Positions 36,634 through 47,074 of a DNA stretch of 64,000 nucleotides are shown in pieces. Positions within the stretch are counted from its first letter, which is position 1. Every line of letters begins with the position of its first letter. The position numbers were made by a program, and so were the translations under genes. The notes under the pieces are model-generated. The model saw nothing but the letters and a program-made list of their open reading frames with translations. It searched no databases and had not been told where the DNA came from. The DNA comes from JAYYPW01 sp036128855 (GTDB lineage Bacteria > Pseudomonadota > Gammaproteobacteria > Comchoanobacterales > Comchoanobacteraceae), in assembly GCA_036128855.1 (NCBI GenBank), contig JAYYPW010000013.1:1-64000 (forward strand). Reading direction: 5' to 3'.

Positions 36634-39600
36634 TTATTGACATGCTTCGCAGTCAGGGTCGTCGATAGAGCATGCTTTTGCAGCAGAGTGAACTGCTACA
36701 GCATTCAATTTGCTATCTGACACGGATGACTTTTCAGAATCTGTTGCACCTAAACTACGTAGATAATAACAGGTCTTAAGACCACTCAACCAAGCTTGTT
36801 TGTAAAGCGCATCGAGCTTCTTGCCAGAAGCAACAGGCATGTATAAGTTAAGTGACTGACTTTGATCAAGCCATTTAGCACGCTTAGCGGCGGCTCTGAC
36901 TATATAGCTAATGTCTACCTCAAAAGCTGTTTTATACTTTGCGCGCAACGATTCAGGTATACGGTCAATATTTTGTATACTGCCATTACTCAACTTAAGA
37001 GCATGTACCATCGGATCGTCCCACAATTGTTCTGCTTGCAAGTCTTTAACAAGGCTTGGGTTTACGATAGTAAACTCACCAGATAAATTGGACTTAACGA
37101 ACAAGTTTTTGTATGTAGGCTCGATAGATTGCGTTACACCACATATATTGGCAATGGTTGCGGTAGGTGCAATTGCGAGCACGTTAGAGTTACGCATACC
37201 ATGCTTTTTTATCAAAGAGCGCAGTGAGTCCCAGTCTAATGTTTTATCTTGGTCCTGTAGTAAGTAGTTTGCGCCACGTTCTTTACGTAATAACTCAATT
37301 GAGTCGATCGGTAGAATGCCTTTAGACCACAAAGAGCCTTTATAACTAGCATATGATCCTCTATCTTTAGCAAGTAAGCAGGACGCTTTAATTGCGTAGT
37401 AGCTAATGTACTCCATACTTTTATCGGCGAAGTCTACAGCTGCATCTGATTCGTATGAAATGCCGAGTTTATATAGTGCGTCTTGGAATCCCATCACACC
37501 TAAGCCAACTGGTCTATGTTTGAAGTTAGAGTTCTTTGCCTGAGGTACTGCATAGTAGTTAATATCTATAACGTTATCTAACATGCGTACGGCTGTGTTG
37601 ATGGTTGCTTCTAATTTCTTAACATCTAACCCGTCTTTTCCAATATGCTGTGATAAATTGATGCTTCCTAAGTTACAAACGGCAATTTCATCTTTACTTG
37701 TGTTGAGTGTGATTTCGGTACAAAGATTGGAGGAGTGAACGACACCACAGTGTTGTTGTGGTGAGCGAATATTACAGGGGTCCTTGAAAGTCATCCAGGG
37801 GTGCCCAGTTTCGAATAACATAGATAACATTTTACGCCAGAGTGCAACAGCATCCATGCGCTTGTGCAAGATCTCACCGTTGTCAGCCTGCTTTTCATAA
37901 GCTTCATACTTTTCTTTAAAAGCTTTACCGTATAAATCATGAAGCTCAGGAGTATCATCTGGTGAAAACAACGTCCATTGACCTTTCTCCATAACTCTTT
38001 GCATAAAAAGATCAGGTATCCAGTTCGCTGTATTCATATCATGAGTTCTGCGTCTATCATCGCCTGTGTTTTTACGAAGCTCAACAAAATCAAGTATATC
38101 AATATGCCATACTTCTAAGTAAGCGCACACAGCGCCCTTGCGTTTGCCGCCTTGGTTAACGGCAATAGCGGTTGAGTCTGCTACTTTTAGAAAGGGAACT
38201 ATTCCTGAGGATACCCCATTGGTCCCCTTAATCTTTGCGCCGGTTCCACGTACAGGAGTCCAATCATTGCCTAATCCGCCTGCAAACTTAGAAAGCATGG
38301 CATTGTCTTGTATTCCACCATAAATACCGTGTAGATCATCGGGAACAGTCGTTAGATAACAGCTGGAGAGCTGTGAGCGAACGAGTCCAGAGTTAAATAG
38401 TGTAGGTGTTGATGACATGTAGTCAAAACTTGATAGTAGCTTATAATAAGTAATTGCTGATTGTTCTTTGTTTGCTTCGTTAAGTGATAGTCCCATTGCA
38501 ACTCTCATAAAAAATATTTGGGGTAACTCATATCGTACATTATTATCGTGTAGAAAATAGCGATCGTATAAAGTTTGGAGACCTAAGTAAGAGAACATAT
38601 CGTCTCTATCACACTCAATCGCATTGGCAAGCTTTTTCAAATCAAACTTTGCAAGTTCTGGGTTGAGCAAACCATGACGTATACCTTTCTCAACAAAGGG
38701 TATTAACATGCCTTGGTAATTGTCAGGATACTCGTTAAGTGATAGTGACTTGCCACTCAGGTAGCTGTAGCTACTGTCTAGAAGCCTCTTTTTAAGAATT
38801 CTAGCAGTTATGTAAGAGTAATCAGGCTGTTGTTCAATCAGCATCCTTGAGCTCATAGTAAGCGCTTCGTTTATAGCTTCGTATGTTATTCCGTCGAATA
38901 TAGCGTCAAATGTATCGTTAAGTACACGGTCGATACTTAAGTGATTGTATCCTTTAAAAAGCTTCTTCATTAATGGTGAGAAATCATTTATACGAACATT
39001 CTCCATGAGTCCATTAGGTAGCTGGACAGAAACTTGACGAACATCCTCATCTTGGTAGTTATTTGCATCTAGCTGATATTGTAGTTGGCGTGCTCTAAAC
39101 TGACGAAGACGACTTTTGTCTTCACGATAGAGAACGTAGGATCTGGCAATATCATGAAAGCCTAATTCCATTAGAGCTGACTCCACATAATTTTGTATCA
39201 TCTCAACACTAACACTTTTGTTATGGTCATGGTCTTGTGCAAGCCGTTGTACAACTCTGAGTGTGACACGATCTATGCCGTCTTGGTATTGTTCGTTTCG
39301 TAGCATATCGTCTTTACAAACATGCAGAAATGAGCGCTTTACCGCGTGAAAAATACGTTCTGAATTAAATTGTCGTGGCTCTTCTGAATCATACCGAGAG
39401 TGTACCTTGATAGAAACATCTAGCAAACCAAGTTGCTGCATTCTTGCTGTACCTTCAGGGGTTTGTATATTTTTACTAATTATGTGTAAACCAAAGTGAC
39501 TTGCAGCTTGCTTGATAAGTTGACAGTCTCTTTTGCTAAATGTTTTTTTGCTAATTGGGTTTATAAACTGGCCATCTTGAGCATTTATCCATGCGACGAG

Positions 39601-40020
39601 AGCGGCGATATCAAATTGGTGTTGTGTGGATGTGTAAATAATCTTGCGCACGTGATCGGGAAGTGAGTTGAGTGGTTTTTTTTGTGCGAGTAAAAGTTGA
39701 ACTTCGTAGAAAATCTCAAAAAATTGTTGTTGTGCATGGTAATCATCTGAGAATTGTTGGGCAAAATCATAGTGCTTGTTCAGTTCTGCTATGAGTTTGT
39801 CATGTTCTGACTCTTGTTGGTCGGCAAAGACAGATTTCATTTTATGTACTATAAGATCAATGTAGTCAATGCTGTGTTGTTTTTGTGAGGATGCTTTTTG
39901 ATTGTCTCGGAAAAGGAAATTTTCAGTATGCAATAGAGCCTTGAGTTGGTAAACAAGCTTTTCTGCGTGCATGTTTAGACTTGCATGTGTTACAGGGGAT
40001 TCTGCTATTGTGTCTTTCAT
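36634..40020 (-). CDS. nrdA: Ribonucleotide reductase class Ia, alpha subunit (long form)
   Basis: A 1128-residue catalytic subunit. I chose ATG 40020 because GGAG lies six bases upstream; the longer in-frame start at 40098 lacks one. Catalytic features are Cys in 'SQLSSCYLTT', 'SSNLCTEI' and 'AVCNLGSINL', the radical-transfer tyrosines in 'KTCYYLRSLGA', and the C-terminal redox pair in 'DDPDCEACQ'. Two ATP-cone-like regions precede the core: ~205-300, with 'VEMIQNYVESALMELG' and 'SYVLYRED', and ~330-430, with 'DRVLNDTFDAIFDGIT'. A further ~190-residue N-terminal segment, absent from the 761-residue E. coli enzyme, includes 'NPISKKTFSKRDCQLIK'. It forms an operon with nrdB. A candidate NrdR box overlaps the leader. 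Confidence 0.94.
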   Translation of the reverse strand: MKDTIAESPVTHASLNMHAEKLVYQLKALLHTENFLFRDNQKASSQKQHSIDYIDLIVHKMKSVFADQQESEHDKLIAELNKHYDFAQQFSDDYHAQQQFFEIFYEVQLLLAQKKPLNSLPDHVRKIIYTSTQHQFDIAALVAWINAQDGQFINPISKKTFSKRDCQLIKQAASHFGLHIISKNIQTPEGTARMQQLGLLDVSIKVHSRYDSEEPRQFNSERIFHAVKRSFLHVCKDDMLRNEQYQDGIDRVTLRVVQRLAQDHDHNKSVSVEMIQNYVESALMELGFHDIARSYVLYREDKSRLRQFRARQLQYQLDANNYQDEDVRQVSVQLPNGLMENVRINDFSPLMKKLFKGYNHLSIDRVLNDTFDAIFDGITYEAINEALTMSSRMLIEQQPDYSYITARILKKRLLDSSYSYLSGKSLSLNEYPDNYQGMLIPFVEKGIRHGLLNPELAKFDLKKLANAIECDRDDMFSYLGLQTLYDRYFLHDNNVRYELPQIFFMRVAMGLSLNEANKEQSAITYYKLLSSFDYMSSTPTLFNSGLVRSQLSSCYLTTVPDDLHGIYGGIQDNAMLSKFAGGLGNDWTPVRGTGAKIKGTNGVSSGIVPFLKVADSTAIAVNQGGKRKGAVCAYLEVWHIDILDFVELRKNTGDDRRRTHDMNTANWIPDLFMQRVMEKGQWTLFSPDDTPELHDLYGKAFKEKYEAYEKQADNGEILHKRMDAVALWRKMLSMLFETGHPWMTFKDPCNIRSPQQHCGVVHSSNLCTEITLNTSKDEIAVCNLGSINLSQHIGKDGLDVKKLEATINTAVRMLDNVIDINYYAVPQAKNSNFKHRPVGLGVMGFQDALYKLGISYESDAAVDFADKSMEYISYYAIKASCLLAKDRGSYASYKGSLWSKGILPIDSIELLRKERGANYLLQDQDKTLDWDSLRSLIKKHGMRNSNVLAIAPTATIANICGVTQSIEPTYKNLFVKSNLSGEFTIVNPSLVKDLQAEQLWDDPMVHALKLSNGSIQNIDRIPESLRAKYKTAFEVDISYIVRAAAKRAKWLDQSQSLNLYMPVASGKKLDALYKQAWLSGLKTCYYLRSLGATDSEKSSVSDSKLNAVAVHSAAKACSIDDPDCEACQ

Positions 40021-40029
40021 TGTATCTCC

Positions 40030-40045
40030 AATCAATATATTGTGT
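40030..40045 (-). promoter_or_regulatory. Candidate NrdR box upstream of nrdA
   Basis: Read on the minus strand, ACACAATATATTGATT matches the NrdR consensus (ACACwATATnTwGTGT type) at 14 of 16 positions. It lies 10-25 bases before the nrdA start. NrdR normally binds two boxes about three helical turns apart; I do not see a convincing second box, so this is weak. Confidence 0.3.
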
Positions 40046-40243
40046 GTTAAGAAATGTATAACTACAACATAAAGGATGATATGGCATTTAGCAAGCAAGA
40101 ATCGTGTAAAATTTACACTAAAAAAAATTATGTTTTTTTTCTTTTAACAAAACAAACACATAGATATATCACACAAATAAATAGATAAATCTCACAAAAA
40201 AAAAGTAATAAGAGCACTAGAAAGACAAAATTATTGAAGAATG

Positions 40244-41500
40244 TTACTTTGTTAGGATATGCTCACTTACAGCCTCACCAAATTCGGAACAGCTCAGCGG
40301 CTGAATGTCTGGCATATATCGAGAAAAGTCATAGGTAACTTGTTGTTTCTCTATTGCTGTGCGCACCCCATATAATATAAGATCAGCTGCTTCGTCCCAG
40401 CCAAAGTGCCGCAGCATCATCTCTGCTGATAGAATTAGCGAACAAGGGTTTACCTTGTTCAGTCCAGCATACTTCGGTGCTGTACCGTGAGTCGCTTCAA
40501 AGACTGCATACTCATGGCTAATATTCCCACCGGGTGAAATCCCAATCCCTCCAACCTGAGCTGCAAGAGCATCGGATATGTAATCCCCATTTAAGTTCAT
40601 AGTCGCAACTACATCATAATCTTGTGGCCTAATCAATACATGTTGTAAAAATGCATCTGCGATAACATCTTTAATGATAATATCTTCTTGACCTGGCCTA
40701 CGAATTACATGCCATGGACCACCTTCTAGTGCAACGGCACCATATTCTTCTCTTGCTAATTCATAACCCCATTCACAGAAACTTCCCTCTGTGAACTTCA
40801 TAATATTGCCTTTATGTACAAGTGTCACAGAGCGATGGCTTTTGTGTGCCAAAGCATAGTCAATTGCATTACGAATTAGGCGCTTACTACCCTCTTCTGA
40901 TACGATTTTTATACCCAATCCGGAAGTTTCTGGAAAGCGAATTTTTTTTATTTCTAGCGTATCTTGTAAAAAATGTACTAGCTTGTTCGCTTCTGGTGTT
41001 CCAGCTTTAAATTCAATACCTGCGTATATATCTTCTGAGTTTTCTCTAAATATTGTAATATCTGTCTTGTGCGGTTCTTTGAGTGGACTAGGGGTGCCTG
41101 GGAAATATTGTATAGGTCGCAGACAAACAAATAAATCTAATTTTTGTCTAAGTGCTACATTTAATGAGCGAATGCCACCTCCTATAGGTGTCGTTAAAGG
41201 ACCTTTTATCGCAACTCGATAACGCTTAATTGCATCTATAGTCTCTTCTGGTAACCACTGATTAGGGCCATATACAGATGTTGATTTTTCCCCAGCATAA
41301 ATTTCCATCCAGGATATAGTCTTTTTACCTTGATATGCATGTTTTACTGCAGTGTCAGTAACATTACGCATCACAGGGGTAATATCAACGCCAATTCCAT
41401 CGCCCTCAATGTACGGAATGATAGGGTCGTTAGGAATAAGTAGTTTAATTCCATCAAAAGAGATTGGCGTACCGGAGGTTGGTTTTTGAATATACGACAT
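40244..41500 (-). CDS. icd: Isocitrate dehydrogenase (NADP type)
   Basis: A 418-residue TCA-cycle enzyme that oxidatively decarboxylates isocitrate to 2-oxoglutarate. ATG 41500 is preferred over a TTG at 41512 and gives a length almost equal to E. coli Icd (416). Motifs are 'PYIEGDGIGVDITP' (N-terminal), 'TSVYGPNQWLPEETI', the substrate loop 'FRENSEDIYAGIEF' with the regulatory Ser, 'LVHKGNIMKFTEGSF', and 'EATHGTAPKYAG' near the C-terminus. It lies 223 bp upstream of nrdA in the same direction but probably as its own unit, divergent from mnmA. Confidence 0.95.
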   Translation of the reverse strand: MSYIQKPTSGTPISFDGIKLLIPNDPIIPYIEGDGIGVDITPVMRNVTDTAVKHAYQGKKTISWMEIYAGEKSTSVYGPNQWLPEETIDAIKRYRVAIKGPLTTPIGGGIRSLNVALRQKLDLFVCLRPIQYFPGTPSPLKEPHKTDITIFRENSEDIYAGIEFKAGTPEANKLVHFLQDTLEIKKIRFPETSGLGIKIVSEEGSKRLIRNAIDYALAHKSHRSVTLVHKGNIMKFTEGSFCEWGYELAREEYGAVALEGGPWHVIRRPGQEDIIIKDVIADAFLQHVLIRPQDYDVVATMNLNGDYISDALAAQVGGIGISPGGNISHEYAVFEATHGTAPKYAGLNKVNPCSLILSAEMMLRHFGWDEAADLILYGVRTAIEKQQVTYDFSRYMPDIQPLSCSEFGEAVSEHILTK

Positions 41501-41622
41501 GAAAAGAGACAATAAATTAGCTAGGAAAAATAGTAAATGACTCCTTGGAGTAAGTCAATCAAGCACTGAAGAATTCACAGAAACTATTACAAAATCATAT
41601 ATTAATTCGTAAAACAAATCTG

Positions 41623-41628
41623 TATAAT
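41623..41628 (+). promoter_or_regulatory. Candidate -10 box of mnmA-mfd
   Basis: A perfect TATAAT hexamer lies 10 bp before the mnmA ATG in the icd/mnmA divergent gap. No good -35 box lies 17 bp upstream. Used as placed, it would give an almost leaderless message, or one starting translation at the second ATG, 41650. Confidence 0.35.
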
Positions 41629-41637
41629 AAAGTTTTT

Positions 41638-42747
41638 ATGAAAGCTGCCATGACTGCTAAAAAAATATACATAGGTTTATCAGGTGGAGTTGACTCATCC
41701 GTAGCTGCCGCTTTACTTAAACGCGCAAAACACAATGTCGTAGGCGTTTTCATGAAAAACTGGCACGATGAAGAAGACCAGTGTCCACTCTTAGAAGATG
41801 AAAAAGATGTACGCAACGTTTGTAACACCCTTGATATACCACTCGAGATTATTGACCTAAGTCAAACCTACTTAGAGAAGGTATTTCAAATAATGTTGTC
41901 TGAACTAAAACAGGGTCTCACACCAAATCCAGATATATTATGTAACGAAAGTATAAAGTTTCACGCCCTATTAGATCACGTGGCTCAACAAGGTGCAGAC
42001 TTCCTTGCAACAGGTCATTATGCAGGCTTATGCCAATATCAAGATAACCTAGTATTACGTTTAGCCAAAGATAAAAGTAAAGATCAAACTTACTTTCTCA
42101 GCAGGCTACCAAGACATGCCTTAAATAAAATATGTTTCCCACTAGGCAATATGACAAAAGATAAGGTCCGCGAGTTTGCGAGATCAATAGGACTGCAAAA
42201 TTCAGAAAAAAAAGATTCCACAGGCATATGCTTTATCGGAGAAAAAAAGTTCTCGTCATTCATCAGTCAATATCTGTTAGATAAGCCTGGCCTAGTTTTA
42301 ACATCAGACGGTGAAATAATTGGTGAGCATCGTGGTCTCTTTTTTCATACTATAGGTCAAAGGAAAGGGCTTAAAATTGGCGGAGTTTCCGGTAAGGATG
42401 AGCAAGCATGGTACGTAGTTGCGAAAAATATAGAAGACAACACTCTCATTGTGGCTCAAGGTAAAGATAATTCTCTGTTGTTCTCTACAAAACTTCATGC
42501 GAGAAATATTCAATGGCATATAGATTTAATTCCCAATCGCTTATTTAAAGCATTTGCCCGTATCAGACACATGCAAGAACATCAAGCCTGCGAAGTGATC
42601 TGGCATAGTTCTGATAACAGTGCAACAATAGTATTTGAAAAAGCACAACGCGCTATAACTCCGGGTCAATATGTCGCGATTTATAAAGATAACATTGTTA
42701 TTGGGAATGGCCAGATACATTTATGCAAAACAGAAAAGGTGCCATAG
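41638..42747 (+). CDS. mnmA: tRNA-specific 2-thiouridylase
   Basis: A 369-residue enzyme that installs sulfur at position 2 of U34 in tRNAs for Lys, Glu and Gln. The PP-loop SGGVDSS lies at 15-21, 'NPDILCNESIKF' carries catalytic Cys102, and 'STGICFIGE' carries Cys198. Also present are 'FLATGHYA', 'KDQTYFLSRLP' and 'FHTIGQRKGLKIGG', all diagnostic. Translation may start at the first ATG or at Met5 (41650). It is followed by mfd after 3 bp, so the two are cotranscribed. Confidence 0.95.
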   Translation: MKAAMTAKKIYIGLSGGVDSSVAAALLKRAKHNVVGVFMKNWHDEEDQCPLLEDEKDVRNVCNTLDIPLEIIDLSQTYLEKVFQIMLSELKQGLTPNPDILCNESIKFHALLDHVAQQGADFLATGHYAGLCQYQDNLVLRLAKDKSKDQTYFLSRLPRHALNKICFPLGNMTKDKVREFARSIGLQNSEKKDSTGICFIGEKKFSSFISQYLLDKPGLVLTSDGEIIGEHRGLFFHTIGQRKGLKIGGVSGKDEQAWYVVAKNIEDNTLIVAQGKDNSLLFSTKLHARNIQWHIDLIPNRLFKAFARIRHMQEHQACEVIWHSSDNSATIVFEKAQRAITPGQYVAIYKDNIVIGNGQIHLCKTEKVP

Positions 42748-42750
42748 ATC

Positions 42751-45700
42751 ATGAGTGAGATGATATCTGCTTATAATTTATCTTCGTTAAGCGTATTACT
42801 CAGCGAAACTATTGTAAATGGTGGTACGCATGTGATAGTGGTTGAAAATAACTTGCAAATACGGCAAGTGGCACAAGAGATACAATCATTAGCACCGAAA
42901 CATAAAGATTGGGTGGTTTCTTTTCCAGACCTGGAAACATTACCCTATGACTTTGTGACTCCGCATCCATCGCTTATTGCTGCTCGAATGCAAGGACTAT
43001 ATCATTTACTACATAAAAAAAACCATATTGTCATAACATCTATAACCGGATGGACACAACTATTACCCCCTCGAGAATTTATATTAAAAAACACCTTACT
43101 TCTTAGTGTAGGTGAAAATATGACACCAGCTTCCTTTCGAGAGATTATGTATCAAAAGGGCTATGCACTGGTAAAAGAGGTACATGAACATGGTGAATTT
43201 AGCGTAAGAGGTTCAATACTTGACATTTATCCATCAATGAGTAAAACAGCGTATCGAATAGAGCTATTTGATGACGAGATAGATAACATCCGATTACTTG
43301 ATGTTGAAAGCCTAAGGTCAAACAAACATATAAATCAGATAACACTACTACCTGCACAACAGTATATATTAGATCAAAAAGATAAGAACCTACGACTAGA
43401 AAGAGTATCTACCTATCTCAATAAAGAAGACAGCTTAATAAAAAAGATAATTAACGGAACGAGATTCGCAGGTATAGACGCCTACTTACCCTGCCTCCAT
43501 AAAAATCTTGATAGGCTCGAAGATTATTTACCAGAAAAAGCTATATGTTACATCCCAGAACAATTCAAAATCCTACAAGAGAAGCATCAAACATTTATAC
43601 AAAATCGTTACGAAATACTCCAGGTCAAGGGAATGTCACTTGTTGAGCCGAAGTTTCTCTATCGATCGATAGAAAATAAAACAACGAATTGTAAGCATAT
43701 TTCTTATCAGCTTAACAGAACTGATGGTAGGTTTAGCCCGCTTGATAACATTGAAGAGACAAACCGTAGCAAATGGATAGAGAAGCACATCAAAAACAAT
43801 CAGATAAGATCGTATTTTACGAGGTTCACAACTCTTACAAAAAAAAGACACAATAATTTGGTCAGCTATTTTAACGAGAATTCTATACCCATACAGAATT
43901 CACAAAAAATAGTACTGGAGGCACTCGCCTTGAGGGAAGGTTTTATGGATAACATGCTTCATACAGCATGGATTACTGAAGCAGATATTTTAGGTAGAGA
44001 TATATTTCAAGATGAAAATAAAACGGCAAAAAAAACATCTCATATCATAGATAACTGGGAAGTTGGTACATTACTTGTACATAGAGATTACGGTGTAGGG
44101 AGGTTTCAAGCTTTTGAAAATGTGTGCCACCAAAACAAGCCGCAAGATTACCTGGTGATGATATTCAAAGACGAAGATAAGTTGTTTGTTAGTACACAGA
44201 ATATTCATCTTCTCTCACTGTATCGTGTTAAAACAAACAGCCAGGTGGAATTGGATAAATTAGGCAGTAAAAAGTGGCAACAAAAAAAGCAACGCGCTAA
44301 ACGTGTCGCAGAAGATTTTGCAGAAAAACTATTGACACAGCATAGTCAAAGAAAGAGTAATAAGGCACCCAAAATTACCATAGAAACATCAGAATATACT
44401 CAATTTTGTACCGGATTTGCATTTGAGACAACTCCAGATCAACAAAAAACTATAGATGTAGTTTTAGAAGATATACAGCAATCTAAGGGAATGGATAGGT
44501 TGATATGTGGAGATGTTGGCTTTGGAAAAACGGAAGTCGCATTACGAGCAGCTTTTTGTTGTATGATGAATGGATTTCAGGTTGCATTATTGTGCCCTAC
44601 TACGATTCTATGTGAGCAACACCACAGAACATTTACAGAAAGGATGCAAAACTGGCCTCTGAGGATAGAAGCGTTATCACGGCTACAAAACAATAAACAA
44701 AAAGAGCACGTCAAAGCATTAGCAGAGGGAAAAATCGATTGTGTTGTTGGAACACATGCCCTTTTATCACCGAACATTCAATTTCACAAATTAGGCTTAC
44801 TGATAGTTGATGAAGAGCACAAGTTTGGCGTAAGACAGAAGGAATTATTACAGGCACTTCGTGGTCATGCTCATATCCTGTCACTAAGTGCTACACCTAT
44901 ACCTAGAACATTAAATATGGCTATGGCAAATATAAGAGATATGTCGATCATTGCCACTCCACCAAAGAATCGGACTGCTGTAGCAACGCATATACAAAAT
45001 TATGATAGTAATACGATTATAGAAGCATTGATGAGAGAGAAACAACGTGGTGGTCAAGCCTACTATATGCATAACGATATAAAATCTTTACCGAGCATAG
45101 AAGAAAAAATTCATAAGCTTTGCCCAGACATAAGCACTAAGATAATTTCTGGTAAAACCAGTAAAAAAGAGTTGGATAAAACAATGCTTGCATTTAGTAA
45201 ACAACAGTTTGATGTACTTATTGCAACTTCGATTATAGAGTCAGGGATAGATATACCTAATGCTAACACAATAATTATACATAGAGCAGATCTATTGGGC
45301 TTAAGCCAGATTCATCAATTAAGAGGACGCGTGGGAAGATCTCAACACCAAGCTTTTGCTTATTTCTTTATACCTCCAGAGCATTGTTTGACAGCTGAAG
45401 GCAAGTCAAGAATTGCAACGATCAGAAAACAATCAGAGTTAGGATCTGGGTTGAATATCGCCTTAGAAGACTTAGAAATTAGAGGTGCCGGAGATATACT
45501 TGGGAAAAAACAAAGCGGTCATATGGCAGAAGTAGGCTTAACCCTCTATACAGAGATGCTACAAAAAGCAATAAGAAAAAATAGCGGTATCGTAACAATC
45601 GACCATGCCGAAGAAACAGAGATTGAAACATCAATAGATATCACAATTCCTGAAAAAATGATTATCGACATAGAAGAAAAGCTCAATATCTATAGAGCAA

Positions 45701-46035
45701 TAAGATTGAGTGCAAATGAGAAAGACTTAAGCAATATTAGAAAAGATCTTGAAGATAAATACGGTGTATTACCAAGAAGTGTTGAAAACTTACTTATTCA
45801 GAGACAGATTCAGATGCATCTCACTAATCAAGGCGTAAAAAAGGTACAAATACGCCCGACCAGTATTGCCTGCCTACTCAACGAGAAAAACAAAATGAAT
45901 ATCATGAATTGGATTCAACATGCTCAAAAAGACTTTGAAGTACGATGCCAAGTTGATAATAAATTAAACTTCTACCCTAAAGATAGTAATTATCTAAAAG
46001 ATTACAAAAAAGTAAGAGATTTATTCATATATTAG
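42751..46035 (+). CDS. mfd: Transcription-repair coupling factor
   Basis: A 1094-residue translocase that removes RNA polymerase stalled at lesions and recruits UvrA. The N-terminal UvrB-homology part has 'FPDLETLPYDFVTPHPSLIAARM' features and 'VRGSILDIYPS'. The RNA-polymerase interaction domain has 'GTLLVHRDYGVGRFQAFENV'. The RecG-like helicase has Walker A GDVGFGKTE near 587 and DEEH near 687, plus 'LSATPIPRTL' and 'GRVGRSQHQAFAYFF'. It is slightly shorter than the E. coli protein (1148), the loss lying mainly in the poorly conserved middle of the N-terminal half. It is coupled to mnmA. Confidence 0.95.
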   Translation: MSEMISAYNLSSLSVLLSETIVNGGTHVIVVENNLQIRQVAQEIQSLAPKHKDWVVSFPDLETLPYDFVTPHPSLIAARMQGLYHLLHKKNHIVITSITGWTQLLPPREFILKNTLLLSVGENMTPASFREIMYQKGYALVKEVHEHGEFSVRGSILDIYPSMSKTAYRIELFDDEIDNIRLLDVESLRSNKHINQITLLPAQQYILDQKDKNLRLERVSTYLNKEDSLIKKIINGTRFAGIDAYLPCLHKNLDRLEDYLPEKAICYIPEQFKILQEKHQTFIQNRYEILQVKGMSLVEPKFLYRSIENKTTNCKHISYQLNRTDGRFSPLDNIEETNRSKWIEKHIKNNQIRSYFTRFTTLTKKRHNNLVSYFNENSIPIQNSQKIVLEALALREGFMDNMLHTAWITEADILGRDIFQDENKTAKKTSHIIDNWEVGTLLVHRDYGVGRFQAFENVCHQNKPQDYLVMIFKDEDKLFVSTQNIHLLSLYRVKTNSQVELDKLGSKKWQQKKQRAKRVAEDFAEKLLTQHSQRKSNKAPKITIETSEYTQFCTGFAFETTPDQQKTIDVVLEDIQQSKGMDRLICGDVGFGKTEVALRAAFCCMMNGFQVALLCPTTILCEQHHRTFTERMQNWPLRIEALSRLQNNKQKEHVKALAEGKIDCVVGTHALLSPNIQFHKLGLLIVDEEHKFGVRQKELLQALRGHAHILSLSATPIPRTLNMAMANIRDMSIIATPPKNRTAVATHIQNYDSNTIIEALMREKQRGGQAYYMHNDIKSLPSIEEKIHKLCPDISTKIISGKTSKKELDKTMLAFSKQQFDVLIATSIIESGIDIPNANTIIIHRADLLGLSQIHQLRGRVGRSQHQAFAYFFIPPEHCLTAEGKSRIATIRKQSELGSGLNIALEDLEIRGAGDILGKKQSGHMAEVGLTLYTEMLQKAIRKNSGIVTIDHAEETEIETSIDITIPEKMIIDIEEKLNIYRAIRLSANEKDLSNIRKDLEDKYGVLPRSVENLLIQRQIQMHLTNQGVKKVQIRPTSIACLLNEKNKMNIMNWIQHAQKDFEVRCQVDNKLNFYPKDSNYLKDYKKVRDLFIY

Positions 46036-46093
46036 TGGAAAATATCTCACAATATACTATAACAAAATCATCAAAGTAAAAAAATGAAAAATT

Positions 46094-47074
46094 ATGAAAC
46101 ACAATTCAAGTTATAATAAGATGATTACAAAGCTCATGCTGACTGGCATATCAGAAACTCAGTATCCAATGCTTGCGAGTGGCCCGCTAACTGATAGTAA
46201 ATCAAGTGGTATCACAAAAATAGCGTCTCGACTAATACAAGAGCACTCATCATATATGGCCGAGGAAGGACCTGTAATATGGGACGAAATAGCTAAAATA
46301 AAAGTGTATGTTGAAAAAAGAAACAGTATAGATGAAAAAAAAATGTACACAGAAGAAGAAAGTCAGAAACTTTTAAAAACAACGGAAGATGTACAGAACA
46401 TACTTGAACATATATCTGAACAAGAAGAAAAGTTTATTACTCTAACAGATATTGTAAATAAAAATATTTACAATATATTCAACCAATACATTGAGCTTAG
46501 TGCAAACTCTGAACAGGTAATAAGTAAGATATGCCAAAAGGTTGGTGAAAATACTAAGCCTCCTCTTACAAAAGAACATGTAAATGAGGAAGATATTATT
46601 AAAGCAACGAGTACAGAGACATTGAATTACATAGTAGCAGATCTTAAGATAGGCAGCAGTACAGGTATAAATATCATAGACTATGCGACAGAGCAATTTG
46701 ATATAGAGACATACGATGGACTTATATTGCTACAAGCATGGATCATAATGTGCTATCGATTTGATGTACTCAGAATGGGTAGCCTAGATATGTCAATGAC
46801 CTTTGATTACAAAGATGCAATGGAAAAAATATTAGCTCAACGTGAGCTGGCAAGTGAAATACTAGATATCGATGATTTAGAGAGTGCATATCATATAGAA
46901 GAGACAGAGAAACTTAATGAACTCAAACAAGAACTGACTGAAAATTTAAATATTAACTCAGACTACACACATAAACTTATAAATGAACTAGAAGAGCTAA
47001 TAATATTAACTGAACAAAGAGAACCCAAAGAAATAGAAGAGTTAGAATCTGACGCTAACCAAGAGGCAGCTTAG
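46094..47074 (+). CDS. Acidic helical protein, unknown, putative effector
   Basis: A 326-residue, almost entirely helical, acidic protein without signal peptide or membrane segment. I recognise no family. Short amphipathic stretches suggest coiled coil at ~85-125 and ~270-315. The C-terminal 30 residues are Glu-rich (LEELIILTEQREPKEIEELE, then SDANQEAA), matching the E-block found at the ends of many Dot/Icm type IV effectors. It follows mfd after 58 bp in the same direction and is convergent with the flavin monooxygenase gene. An imperfect hairpin at about 47128-47152 may terminate it. Confidence 0.7.
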   Translation: MKHNSSYNKMITKLMLTGISETQYPMLASGPLTDSKSSGITKIASRLIQEHSSYMAEEGPVIWDEIAKIKVYVEKRNSIDEKKMYTEEESQKLLKTTEDVQNILEHISEQEEKFITLTDIVNKNIYNIFNQYIELSANSEQVISKICQKVGENTKPPLTKEHVNEEDIIKATSTETLNYIVADLKIGSSTGINIIDYATEQFDIETYDGLILLQAWIIMCYRFDVLRMGSLDMSMTFDYKDAMEKILAQRELASEILDIDDLESAYHIEETEKLNELKQELTENLNINSDYTHKLINELEELIILTEQREPKEIEELESDANQEAA

